Source: Ciona savignyi (lineage: Eukaryota; Chordata; Ascidiacea; Phlebobranchia; Cionidae). Taken from it: a DNA stretch of 64,000 nucleotides. The notes beneath the pieces are model-generated. The model was not told where the DNA came from, made no database searches, and saw only the letters and a list, made by a program, of their open reading frames with translations. Shown in pieces: positions 28,401 to 37,500 of the stretch (position 1 is the stretch's first letter; the number at the start of each line of letters is the position of its first letter). The position numbers and the translations under genes are program-made. Where the stretch lies: the NCBI GenBank assembly GCA_000149265.1, contig CH002937.1:1-64000 (forward strand), given 5' to 3'.

Positions 28401-31400
28401 TTAGAATACATTCCTTTTTGCATTTATCGAGAATTCTTTGTACCATTAAGTATTATAACACGGCACGGATTCTTATGGCCTTGGATTCGTAACCGCAGAA
28501 GCGTTAAGAATTAAAATATAATTTTTTAATTAAATGAAGATTAGCAAGGGCATTCCATTGTATTAAAATGCTGGGAAATCTGTATTCGAGAATTGACCCA
28601 ATCTGATTTATCAATGTATGTGATTAATTGTTTTATTTAGTTTAATAAACTAAAATCATTATGAAAGTAATTTAGTCAACCAATGGAGTAAAACAGACTG
28701 TAATATAATTTATAAAATGTATACACATATAACAATAAGTATTTCTCATATATATATTATATTATAAAGAGCTTACTTTTCCTTCAAGTTGGCGAACCCA
28801 TATAATGGTGCTGACCACTTCGGAAAGATTTTTTCCGCTTGTTTTGCCACTGGAGCCATTTCGTGAGCGCTCACGAAATTCACTTTTAAGATTCTGAAAA
28901 TTTTAATTTTATCAACGCCACGTTAAAAAAGGGTTCAACAAATGTAAGTGTCAAGTGTTTTGTATGGTGCACTACTTCGCATTCAAGATTTGTAAGTACA
29001 GAATTGAATATGCACTATACACACACACTATGCATGTAGTAAGTATTACTCCAGTTTACTTTGCATAATTTAGATTTAAACTTCAATTATAAAATCCACA
29101 TTAAACTTCAATTATAAAATCCGGATTTTAAATACAAAGTAAAATATGCACAAACCACATTGCATAGAATGGTGATGGTGGCAGTGCAATCAAGAATCAA
29201 CATATATAAAACCAAATTAAAACATCTTCAGATTTTTAGAACATAATTTGATTATTTATTTAAATAAACAAGCATTTAATATAAACATTATTTGTGGTTT
29301 GTTTGTCGGTTATATTGTTTTATTTTCACCTTAGCATAGTTGGTGAGTTGTCCAAGCAAAGTCTCACGCTCAGGAGTGAGAGTTTGACTGATTCTGGGTC
29401 GTTTAATCAGCTCATTGTATCGCTGGAACTCATGGAGGAACTGGTGAACCTGGGGATTAGAACGATTAACATATAACCTTTAGTTGAAGATGCATTACAA
29501 AACATAATAATATAGATGGAAGTGTCATGATTGTCCCTGAGTTGGGACATCAACAAAGGGCAGCGAATCTATTTCCAGTTAATCGATAAAAACATAAAGA
29601 AACTAAGCGTGTGTTCATATAATAACTATATGTAAAAATTTGAACCCAGATTTTAATTAAAAAATAATATCCTTAATAATATTATATGATAGACATATCA
29701 TATATTATATGATAGACAGAACTAAAGCTGGGCGTAATTGATCAAAGTTGCATTACAGAATTACGCCATCTCAGTTACGTAATTTTGATTCGACTTTCGC
29801 AACGTAATTCAGTTGTAAAGTAACTACGTAACTCTCTGTAGTTTTATATTTATGCCCAGCTCTAGACAAAACATATCAGTATTAGTACAGTATGTAGTAA
29901 ACCAGTCCACAACATTTAAAAAAAATTTCTTACATTTCCTGAAGAATCATGAAGTCTTCTCCTTAATTTCCCTGCAACTGCTTCCTCAGCAGGTTGCAAC
30001 GCTCGTTCGTAGCAGGCAACGGCCGATCGCCACGTTGGTTCTGTGTATGGGTTGTAATGCAACGCTGCGATCTTGCTGAACGACTTGGATAGAATGTCAC
30101 TCGGGCACAAACGGTCTCTGTCAGTGGTCGAGAGAAGCTTCAACAGATGCTCGTGTACAGTACGGAGATCGCACACCTGGAAGAATGTAAATGGGAGTTG
30201 GATAATTATTTATCGCCATTGTGTGAGATAAACACTTGGTGACAAACACAGGAGCTGTTTGATTATCATCTAAAGTTATTGGCGAGAGAAAAAAAGGACA
30301 AAATAAACAAGGAAAGAAGGCAACACACCATAGTTTTATGGTTGATTACACAACTAGTCATATATATCACTTATGCTGTAGTTTACAAAAAAAGCAAAAA
30401 CCACATGAAATACCGTATTTAAAATATATTTTAATAGATATTTACCATCTTTAAAAGAACACACATAAAAAAGAAACACATTAAAAAAGTTAAAAGAGCA
30501 CATAATAAAATGTTTTTAGGAAATAAATTAAAATTCAAAATAAAAATATAAAAACAATCAAAGCTGGATACTTAAGTAAGTTTATCATTATAAGAATTAA
30601 TATTGTGCACAATAGGAGGATTTAAAAATATTCAAAACTACAGGATCAAGGTAGCATTAGTTATGTACCATGGAATCTATAATAATCAAACCAGTATTTG
30701 GCTTAAATGGTGTACTGCTCAGACTGGCTTAATAGGTTGAGGATAAAAAAATGGTATTCATACCAGAAAAGAATGTAATTAAAATGGTAAAGAGTTAAGT
30801 TACTAAGTATAATGCACAGTCTACCTCCTGGAAGCGGTTCATCGAGTTGATGACATTAACTGCTTTGTACTTCCCACTTTTCCATGGGTGGGACGGGTAT
30901 TGCTTCCACAGACGTGAGGTTAAAGTGGCAGCTAAGTTTACCCAGCGGTCACAGAGGCTCACAGCTTGTCTGAGTGATTCCCGAACTGGAATGAAACTGC
31001 TCTCCCAAATGGAAGTGAAGTCGGTATCCAGCTTGCGCTGTGCAAATCGACAAAGTTCATCACCTGTGGAAATACAGAATGTGAATAAAATGCCCATTAT
31101 CCCCGAGTTAGTGTAGCTATTGAAATGTTTTAAAGTTGGGACTACCTTTAAATAATGATTTATGATAAATTCAAAGTACGACGGTGACAATCCGAAATTA
31201 ATAGCTTCACTGTTTTGAGAATTGGCGGTAGAAATACATTTTTCCAAAAAATGTTTTTACCGGAATGAAAAACACACAAACCGTTTAACCAATTATCGCC
31301 TTTATATTATCCAAACTAATTTTCAATTTCCGTTTAATCCATTCGGTTCAAGCAACACTCATTATATACATTGTAACATAAAAACACAACGGCAACGAAT

Positions 31401-33633
31401 AAGACATACAAAAGAATTAGAAGTCATACTGACCAATAACTGTGAAGAAATTGATCATCCTGGTTTCTGGATATTCCGGGAACTCGGTTTGTTTCCACAA
31501 ATCATCCAACGAGTCTTGCAGTTGTTCAACCAGTTCGATTCCATCCCCTATAGATGATTGAGTGGTGGTTAAATGAGTTCCATGGAACTAATGTGCATGG
31601 CTACATTCTACGCTGTCTCATATTCAATTATTTTAAAGACTTTAACACATAAAACTAAAATTTTAAATATAAAGTATGCGAGGATTTTATTTTTATTATT
31701 TATTTCTAATTCTAAGTGATCAGCAAGTATATACGAGAATCAGCTTACAAGACTTATCTACAAAACTTAAATTTTCCAACCCATATTAATACCATTGAAA
31801 ATTGTCGCAATTCTTTAGTATGCCTAAACATTTTTAAACTTTTATCACCTGTGAAAATATAAATATACTATCTGTACACAGATTAAAAAAATATAAAAAC
31901 TAATATTTTTCCCAACATACCAAGGGACAGACTGTCAATGTTTTCAAACTGGTTTTCTATTGGTTTTAAATATTCAAGAAAATGTTGAGCTCGTTCTTGT
32001 ACATCGAGTCTGGAGCCAGATAAGCTGACTTCGTGCCAGTATCTACATTCATCTAATGGGCTGAGAATACCTGCAAAAGTGAAAGGGTTGGAAGATGTTT
32101 ATACACTTTTTTGACAACATTTTTTTAAATTCCTTTTTTAAAAGTAAGCATACTGATAGGTCAGAAATGAAGTTTGCTTTCAATTTATCTAACTAGCCAA
32201 TGAAGCCACATATGAAGATTTCCATGTAACCAATAATATTGTTTATCAAGTTTAATTAGTTTTAAGTTCACATTATAGATGCAGGGCAAAAGTTCACAGA
32301 CATGACACACATTACTTACTAGCATACTCTAATAAAGAATGGAGGATACTAGATAATAAACCAACTGTGACAATAATATTTAAAGCAAAATAATATAGTG
32401 AGATTGTTGAATGTTAAATTTAAGGTGGTGATTTCATCACAAACATAACAACATTGTCGAGAGTCCTACAAACAACCTGCTGCAATATCTTCCGATTGGC
32501 TTTCATCTCGGACATTGGCAGACTGAGATTTCCGAAGGGTTGTCCCCAAACTACGCTCCAAATCACCCAGAAGTTTTTGAACGTTTGGGTTCAAACCGGT
32601 ATTGCTGGTGTCTTTCAATAAGCTTGGTGCAAATATCTGAAGAAATTATTGGTTAACCAAACTAAAATACTGATGTTATAAACTGATCCCAATTAATTTC
32701 TAAGAAAAATAAAAAACAATCACTAAATTTGTGGGGAATTTATATATTTAAAAATTTAGGTGTGAAGTCAGGATATATATTTAAAAATCATTATTAGTTT
32801 TCATGCTTTAACCACCTACATATTTTGTGTAGTAAAAATTAAAATAAATCCTGCCACCTTCTGTACGAAACTTCCTTCCATTATTGTGGCTAATATGTAT
32901 TGAAATTTTGAACCAATTATCAGTCCTACTGTACCTTTTGAACACTGTGGTACAATCCATTGATCGGGTCGGGCATAGAGGAGATCAAAATATTGGAATG
33001 AAGGTTATTGGGGGTGATTGCTTCAGGTTTAGCTTTGAAAAACACAAGAACATTTTTCTTTCCAAGGTCTCCACTGATCTATAAACAAATCACATAGTTT
33101 TTTTTAAATTAAACATGGTATACAATAAATAAGTTATTGGATGTGTCATTTCCATCCTGTGTGGGGGAATCCCATTGAAGGATTGTATACTCGGTTATCA
33201 TCTGATAATTTGTGCACATAGGGCAAATACAACTCCAGCAATCAATCGATCAGCAACAACAAACTTTCGGTGTTCTTTAATTATGTAACTAGACTTGTTC
33301 ACAAAACTTGACACTCCACAAAAAAGCTCAACTGCCTTACAGAGTTCTATTGGCCGCTCAATTGTTTTGCATGTGGTAAATTCAAAATAAAGAAATTATT
33401 TTTAACATTTTAAATGTTAAAAAAAGAATATTTAAAGCTTTGATACATACACTTACCGAGTGAGTTAGATGAACTTTTTTGGAATCATCCAAGTACGATA
33501 TCAAAGTTGTACAGTTTCCGTCGTCCAGAAACTTATTTAACTCATCTCCGTCGGTTAGTTTTAAATTGCTTTGATCATTGAAGTTGTGGGATATCAACTT
33601 AGTGATAAAATCTTTCCTTGTATCGCTTGCCAT
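1..33633 (-). CDS. DYNC2H1: Cytoplasmic dynein 2 heavy chain (IFT retrograde motor), 5' two thirds, 48 coding exons
   Basis: This is the ATP-driven motor subunit of dynein-2, which carries intraflagellar-transport trains from ciliary tip to base. I joined 48 coding segments with GT-AG borders; their phases agree throughout, giving about 7.7 kb of continuous frame (about 2,570 codons of a family usually near 4,300). Conserved stretches such as [34 protein letters not shown] and [16 protein letters not shown] match DYNC2H1 rather than axonemal dyneins. I chose the ATG at 33633 (MASDTRKDF), which aligns with the family N terminus; codons 5' of it in frame are not ATG. The MTBD stalk, AAA4-6 and C terminus lie beyond the left edge. 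Exon coordinates are in the five sub-entries below. The gene is head-to-head with the aminotransferase gene at 34567. Confidence 0.96.
3300..3990. repeat. Minisatellite core of the hAT element (GGGGTTCAGTTGTAAA-type, about 16 bp)
   Basis: About 40 imperfect copies of a unit of about 16 bp alternating TTCAGTTGTAAAGGGG and TTTAGTTGTAAAGGGG, including a very regular stretch around 3700-3795. Confidence 0.85.
4155..4315. repeat. Subterminal tandem repeat of the hAT element, about 52 bp
   Basis: Three to four copies of a unit containing CTCTAATTTTAATTCTAATC then TAATTTAGAAAAACTGTGTAG. A diverged, inverted counterpart lies at 2600-2720 near the left end. Confidence 0.75.
4808..4907. repeat. 18-bp minisatellite, about 6 copies
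   Basis: Tandem ATATGGGGGTCATATGA units of 17-19 bp just upstream (in gene sense) of the 4714-4802 exon of DYNC2H1. The unit contains the palindrome TCATATGA. Confidence 0.85.
6570..7195. repeat. Direct duplication of about 110 bp flanking a SINE
   Basis: The block starting CACGGTTTCAAAAGGAAA and ending GTATTTTAAATGTAATCGAA occurs at about 6570-6674 and again at about 7011-7193, the second with an extra 70 bp. The SINE at 6677 sits exactly at the join. Confidence 0.7.
6677..6996 (+). mobile_element. tRNA-derived composite SINE with a TATCC tail
   Basis: The head has a tRNA-like A box (TGGTCTAAAGG) and a diverged B box; then come CTTGGGCAAGGCACTTTACG, ATTAATGGGTTCTACCAAAT, CACTGCAATAGCTCC and GGTAACCCGACGATGGGC; the tail is GGGGATAAAAATGAA plus tandem TATCC. 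It resembles the composite SINEs described from Ciona; the exact family name was not checked. Diverged copies are at 21611, 22320 (minus), 35096 (minus), 37008, 37185, 38590 and 57243 (minus). Confidence 0.8.
7440..7985. repeat. 54-bp minisatellite, about 10 copies, touching an exon acceptor
   Basis: Tandem unit containing GAAGATATTACCATGTTTAT, ACCCGGGTGGGGAAGTTC and GGGGTTAAACATGGGT. The array begins 7 bp from the 7303-7433 exon of DYNC2H1, so it forms the branch-point and pyrimidine region of that intron. Open frames across it on both strands are repeat artefacts. Confidence 0.9.
8152..10568 (-). CDS. DYNC2H1: DYNC2H1 exons 34-38: AAA2
   Basis: AAA2 binds nucleotide in a mainly structural role. 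Exons: 10436-10568, 9830-9982, 9116-9303, 8651-8838, 8152-8277. The P-loop GPSGSGK is split across exons 35 and 36. The Walker B region [19 protein letters not shown] and the following [16 protein letters not shown] lie in exon 37, and exon 38 has [13 protein letters not shown]. Exon 34 joins exon 33 across a 3.2-kb intron holding two transposon copies, a CNOT1 exon and an assembly gap. Confidence 0.95.
9495..9540. mobile_element. Possible hAT terminal remnant
   Basis: The stretch GGTCAGCAACCTGCGGCTCT resembles the terminus of the hAT element at 24481 (CAGGGGTCGGCAACCTACGG). No second end was found. Confidence 0.35.
10655..11525. mobile_element. piggyBac-like non-autonomous element, copy 1, truncated by the gap
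   Basis: Begins TTAA-CTCTTTCACTCCCGGCC and is nearly identical to 12583-13450 for its whole length, up to the N gap at 11526. Its right terminus is not assembled. Confidence 0.75.
11526..11625. other. Assembly gap (100 N) in a DYNC2H1 intron
   Basis: A run of exactly 100 N. It cuts the first piggyBac-like copy on its left; sequence on the right does not continue that element, so the join is uncertain. Confidence 0.99.
11943..12077 (+). CDS. CNOT1: Isolated exon of CNOT1 (CCR4-NOT scaffold), on the strand opposite to DYNC2H1
   Basis: A 135-nt open exon with a polypyrimidine-AG acceptor (CCCCCCCACAG) and a GTGAGC donor. It reads [18 protein letters not shown] and on through [18 protein letters not shown], an almost perfect match to the C-terminal Not1 domain of CNOT1, the scaffold of the CCR4-NOT deadenylase. 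No other CNOT1 exon was found in the window. It lies 317 bp right of an assembly gap and 0.5 kb left of the second piggyBac-like copy. It is therefore either a misassembled piece of the real CNOT1 locus or an exon carried into this intron. Confidence 0.82.
12090..12262. repeat. 31-bp minisatellite, about 5.5 copies
   Basis: Tandem unit CCATTTTAGACTGATTTTTG followed by TCTTTGTTTCT, starting 12 bp after the CNOT1 exon donor; copies start at 12090, 12121, 12152 and so on with almost no divergence. Confidence 0.9.
12583..13671. mobile_element. piggyBac-like non-autonomous element, copy 2, complete
   Basis: A 1,081-bp body (12587-13667) flanked on both sides by TTAA. The ends are imperfect inverted repeats: CTCTTTCACTCCCGGCC on the left and GGCGAGTTGGGAGGGAAAGAG on the right. 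TTAA target duplication is the mark of piggyBac elements. I saw no transposase; short open frames inside look random. Confidence 0.75.
13777..16349 (-). CDS. DYNC2H1: DYNC2H1 exons 29-33: AAA1 (main ATPase site)
   Basis: AAA1 is the principal ATP-hydrolysing module. Exons: 16150-16349, 15590-15772, 15008-15190, 14419-14565, 13777-13974. The Walker A motif GPAGTGKT is in exon 30 (around residue 1709). The Walker B-like block CFDEFN, with the catalytic Glu, is in exon 31. Exon 32 carries [17 protein letters not shown] and [14 protein letters not shown], exon 33 [19 protein letters not shown], all AAA1 hallmarks. The ATPase looks competent. For exon 33 I use the donor after GAAGCAAAG (13777); a GT 14 nt further on breaks the frame with exon 34. 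Confidence 0.96.
16460..22182 (-). CDS. DYNC2H1: DYNC2H1 exons 19-28: linker region
   Basis: The linker swings over the AAA ring and makes the power stroke. Exons: 21977-22182, 21316-21471, 20812-20923, 20318-20548, 19470-19628, 18569-18792, 17955-18156, 17420-17587, 17029-17133, 16460-16610. Strong family blocks: [86 protein letters not shown] and [18 protein letters not shown]. The 5' edge of the fourth exon is the only uncertain border: no AG acceptor next to the conserved [13 protein letters not shown] stretch keeps the frame, but one at 20549-20550 does, adding about 20 residues not present in vertebrate proteins. All other borders are canonical. Confidence 0.93.
16794..16890. repeat. 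Dispersed repeat shared with 19360-19455
   Basis: Shares AATTCAAACATCACACTCTA, then TTCGGTAATGCGATGG, AAGCCTTGG and CACCAA with the second copy. The central part resembles the SINE core (CACTGCAATAGCTCCGGTAACCCGACGATGG), so both may be fragments of a variant SINE. Confidence 0.6.
17636..17755. repeat. Two-copy tandem repeat of about 57 bp
   Basis: Both copies contain GGTATACTCATGTTTAT preceded by TTTGCATTGG- or TTGCATTGGG-like sequence. The segment is distantly similar to the 54-bp unit at 7440 (CCATGTTTATACCCGGGTGG). Confidence 0.5.
19360..19455. repeat. Dispersed repeat shared with 16794-16890, next to a DYNC2H1 donor site
   Basis: Second copy of the repeat at 16794. It ends about 15 bp from the donor of the 19470-19628 exon. 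Confidence 0.6.
20586..20697. repeat. Two-copy tandem repeat of about 57 bp, AT-rich
   Basis: GAATTAAATGTAAAAAATTA...TATATTTCCCAT occurs twice in tandem in the intron between the 20318-20548 and 20812-20923 exons. Confidence 0.75.
21611..21795 (+). mobile_element. SINE fragment, diverged
   Basis: Contains GTGTCCTTGGACAACACAC, TTGAACCCACTAATAGGTTG, CACTGCAATAGCTCC, AACCCAAC and CTGACGAT in the same order as the 6677 SINE. It lies in the intron upstream (plus-strand right) of the 21316-21471 exon. Confidence 0.6.
22320..22445 (-). mobile_element. SINE fragment, diverged
   Basis: Reverse-strand match to the SINE head: TAGTAGAACCTATCAAACCATTGGGTTCAGG and ACTAGTTAGTGACCAGTTTC correspond to the complement of the 6677 copy. 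It lies in the intron between the 21977-22182 and 22912-23095 exons. Confidence 0.6.
22455..22870. repeat. Pair of 45-bp direct repeats 370 bp apart
   Basis: GGCTGATAATAGGGAGTTTTGTCTCAAAATATATACTAAC-type sequence occurs at about 22468 and again at about 22828. The segment between has no recognised feature. It could be an old insertion or an unequal duplication. Confidence 0.5.
22912..33633 (-). CDS. DYNC2H1: DYNC2H1 exons 1-18: N-terminal tail
   Basis: The tail dimerises and binds the dynein-2 intermediate and light-intermediate chains. Exons in gene order: 33457-33633, 32935-33078, 32477-32636, 31921-32070, 31434-31547, 30825-31063, 29934-30176, 29330-29449, 28777-28893, 28139-28314, 27486-27681, 26999-27115, 26300-26443, 25753-25997, 25240-25455, 24142-24275, 23558-23795, 22912-23095. 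Recognisable blocks include NNFLDDGN-like (here NKFLDDGN) in exon 1, [12 protein letters not shown] in exon 7, [18 protein letters not shown] in exon 9, [18 protein letters not shown] in exon 12, [16 protein letters not shown] in exon 14 and [15 protein letters not shown] in exon 15. Exon 15 was started at 25455 rather than 25451 because only that acceptor keeps the frame. All are similar in order and spacing to vertebrate DYNC2H1. Confidence 0.93.
24473..25069. mobile_element. Non-autonomous hAT element, 581 bp, with a transposase N-terminal remnant
   Basis: The element at 24481-25061 starts CAGGGGTCGGCAACCT and ends with the reverse complement AGGTTGCCGACCCCTG, flanked by a perfect 8-bp duplication GGTTAGAC (24473-24480 and 25062-25069). 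The GGCCCGCGGGCCGCA-type subterminal sequence is typical of hAT elements in animals. At 24949 on the plus strand the codons [11 protein letters not shown] resemble the N terminus (MSKRRKVD) of hAT transposases, after which frame and homology are lost. It lies in the intron between the 24142-24275 and 25240-25455 exons. Confidence 0.9.
29715..29872. mobile_element. 142-bp MITE, hAT-like
   Basis: The element at 29723-29864 has terminal inverted repeats TAAAGCTGGGCGTAAT and ATTTATGCCCAGCTCTA. The flanks are near-identical 8-mers, GACAGAAC and GACAAAAC. It lies in the intron between the 29330-29449 and 29934-30176 exons of DYNC2H1. Confidence 0.65.
30177..30824. other. DYNC2H1 intron without recognised features
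   Basis: AT-rich intron between the 29934-30176 and 30825-31063 exons. I see only simple A/T-rich sequence. The introns at 26444-26998, 27682-28138, 28315-28776 and 32071-32476 are likewise unremarkable. Confidence 0.6.
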
Positions 33634-34566
33634 CTGTTTTGCCAAAAGAAACGACCGATACTAAATCATTTCCCGACTATCTCAACAAAAATAAATAAAT
33701 CGAAATTCGCATTCTTTGAAACCGCTTGAAATAACTTGTCATCGTTTCCTTGCACCATAGAAACCTTATTTTGGGTATATTTCACAGTGGATTATAATCA
33801 GTGCGGGATTCAGGAGGTTCGCATGGGTTCCGTTCTTGGAACGTCGGGATAATCACCGATCCGATTCTGGCTTTTTTTACAGACATTAGACTTTTTAGGG
33901 AACCAGTTGGTAGTAAGTACGATACAAAAAAAAACCTGTTCCTAAAATTTTGAATCCCATCGCTGTTTATAATATTATTGTTTTATTTTACTGTTGTGTA
34001 GCAAAATGTTTAGCACGACCAGATTATATACAATATATTTTTTAAAACATAAAATATGTTTTAAACTTGGGTAATTAAATAAAGATTATATTAAGGACCG
34101 GTCTCAGTTATAAACAAAACTTAAATAAAGTATTTTCATAAACAATGTCTTTACCATCTATTGCATAGGTCGGTCAGCTGTTGGATTTGTAACGAGATCG
34201 AAACCAGTAATGTTTTTTTTTCAGTAAATTACAACTGTAGCAACGCCTGGGTGATAACGCCCTATACGGTTTCCTATTTACAACCACAGGCCCTGAACAT
34301 ATGTATGCCTGATCCAAATTTTTAAGCCAAGCCCCCAAGGTTAGTTTTCTACATAACGCAATAAGCTGACTTTCTGCCCATTATAGACTTATATATATAG
34401 TATCAATTAGTTAACGGACATTTCGGTAATAAATAATAAAACAACTGACTTTTTACAAACAAATTAGCCGTTTATATCGACAATGGTTAAGGTTACGTCA
34501 CAAGAGTAGAAAAAACATGTATAAAATAATTTCCCCATTCACCAAAGTTTTGGCCTAAAAACAGCG
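33634..34566. promoter_or_regulatory. Shared upstream region of two divergent genes, with a candidate RFX X-box
   Basis: This 933-bp interval separates the DYNC2H1 start codon (minus) from the aminotransferase start codon (plus), so it should hold both 5' UTRs and promoters. I see no clear TATA box for DYNC2H1. On the minus strand at 33749-33764 the sequence GTTTCTATGGTGCAAG resembles the 5' half (GTTNCYATGG) of an RFX X-box, expected for ciliary genes, but its second half is poor. No reading frame of interest was seen here. Confidence 0.45.
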
Positions 34567-37500
34567 ATGGCGTTGTTGAAGAATAGAGCGCAAAATTGGA
34601 CGAAATATATTCGGCATCTTATCCAATGTACGAACATAAGTAAAGCAGGTAATATTGTTAACAACGCCCTTGAACGAGAACCTCTTCATTTTTAACTTGG
34701 GCAATATTGTTTATTACGGTAACAAAGGAGCAAAAACTACACTACTAAACTAAACTCGTAACATTTTTATAAAGCATTCCATTCACAGCTTACTCAAGTG
34801 ACAAAAATGCAGCATTAAGTAGCAAAATCGTGGGTGCAAGCAAAATCCCGGGTTCAAGCAAACGGAATAAGATTCTGTACACGCCGGGTCCTCTAATGGT
34901 CAGCGACCGAGTGTTAGGAGCGATGCGAACAGATATCGGCTCCAGGCATTCAGACTTCGAATACCTAATCACGTATGTACCCTGTAATATAACATGTGTG
35001 ATTATACGATTTCTTCAATCGTGTGACGCGTGTGCGCTCTGTGCATGGTCTTAATGACAAACATTCACATCGCTATGACATAGATTTACCAAGATAGTTT
35101 ATTCTTGTTTATCCCCATGAATAGGAAAAGCAAGGGGGTTACGACACGGGCAATCATCAGATCCTTTCGCACCCACCGTCGGTTTACCGGAGCTATTGCA
35201 GAGGGTTGTGTATGATTCAAATGTTTGTTCAATTTGGTAGAACCCATTGATCCGCTAGGTAGAGGCAATGTCTGTAAGTGCGGTTAAAATGCGCCACACT
35301 AAACAACCCGACTTTGAGACGCGGTTTTTAAGACTTCGGGTTTTTATAACCAATCGGATATTATGACCACCATGGGACCATACCATTTTAATATTATGAC
35401 CAAAATGGTCAGGTCCCGTGGTGGTCATTATAAGCATCGCCTGCTGTATTGCAATGAGGTCTTTCTGCAACCATTCTAAAAACGTTCTTCCATAAATTTA
35501 AATTGCAGATTTATTCGGAATTCGTTGGTTCAGCTGGCGGGTGTAAACACTAACACACACACTGCAATACCAATGGCGGGTAGCGGGACACTCGCTATTG
35601 AATCCACTTTGAGCACTGCTCTTAGCGGGAAGAAAGGAACGGTAAGAATATTTAAAGTACATGGAAGCAGGTTTGGCAACACTTTGGAGATTTATAACTT
35701 AATAACATATTTAATATTGGTATCCATATATTAAAAAAACTATCCTTAACCAAAACATTTGTGAAACTATATTTACGAGCAGTATCAGTTCTGACATGTG
35801 TTATTTGTAGTGAATAAATTGACATTGCAGTAATATACACAACTATGTCCAAATACTAATTAAGCCCGAAAACGACGGCCGTCAAAGAACGCCATGGAAA
35901 CAATAAATAAAAACAGGTTATGAAAAAAAGGACATGACCGTAAAACCCACACAAAATCACACTAAATGGTGAACAATTATTAGTAAACACAAAATTAAAA
36001 GGCAAGTAAATCCATAAGTAAGTGTGTACAGTTAAGATGGCCTATACAAGGGGGGGACAAAAGATTTAACATGAAACAAAGATGCACGGAATCAGTGTTT
36101 TTTTGCTATAGGTCCTTGTTTTGGAGAATGGTATGTACGGACAGAAGATCGCTAACATCTGCAAGCGATATGGAAATAACGTTGAGACTGTGCGAGTGCA
36201 CACGGAGGCACTAGAACAAAGACTTCAACAATCTGATGACGTCATTGGAGTGGTATCAGTGCATTACGAAACCACATCAGGCATTCTTAACCCAGTGTTT
36301 GAGATTGGAAAAATCATAAAGCAGAAAAAGAAAGGTTAAGGCTGTTACAGCATTATGACTGTAGAAACATGGTGTTTTGACAACTTTTTAATAACAAAAG
36401 AATATCTTCCTAATTTACTCTTATTTTAGATTGCATTTTTATTGTGGACGCTATTTCAAGCTTCGGAGGTATACCCTATGACGCAACAAACATTGATTAT
36501 GCAGTTAGTAGTGCGTGCAAATGTTTGCAGGGTGTGCCAGGAGTATCATTCGTCATTGCCAATATTTCGGAAATCGAAAAGTAAGAATAAATATAACACG
36601 TTTAAGAAAAAAAATAGTTTGTGGCGTTTGTGAATATTACCGCAGTGGTAAAAAATATATCATTGCTTCGTTAATACAGTAATACATAAATAGACTAAAT
36701 ACAACTTTTCATAGGATATTTTTAAACAACCGGTCATTTTAAATTTGCTTCTCTTTGCAGACAAGTTGGTATGAACAAAATTTTGACACTTGATCTTGCT
36801 GGGCAGTATCAAGAACTGGAACGAACCAGACAATTCCGGTTTACACCGCCAACACATGTCTTGTTGGCGTTGAAAGAAGCATTGCTGGAGTTGGAGGATG
36901 AGGGAGGTGTTGAGAAACGGATGAAAAGGTATTCAGTGTAATTATCATTGCTTAGTTCGACAGATTAGCTTGGAGGTTTAGTGCGTCGCAAAAATTTAGT
37001 CAAAGTCATAAACAACACACTGCAAAAGCTGTGGAAACCCCACGGTGGGCGTGAGGCAATCTGACGATTGCCCGTGTTATAAACGCTCATGAGCCGCGCA
37101 TTGCGTTTCCCGCGGGGATAAATCATGAATATCATATCTTTTCAGTGTAATTATCATTGCTTATTCCGATAGATTAGCTTGGAGGTTTAGTGCGTCGAAT
37201 TTCAGCCAATGGGTTTTAGATTAAAAAATGGTTTCTGGCTGGTCGGTTGTGTCGTCGGACAAGGCACGGACATCGAATTAACCTAGTAAAATGACGAGTT
37301 CGACAAAATTTAAGCATTATCTAAATCATAAACAACACACTGCAGCAACATAAATATCCTATCCTTTGCTATCTCCTTTCAATATGACAGTATGAATAGG
37401 ATCATGATTATCCTCTCGTTCAGAAATCACAGCGTTTTTTAAAAACATGGTCAAAATAAAAGTCAGAAAACCTCGTGCACACTTATGTTTACCTAAAGTT

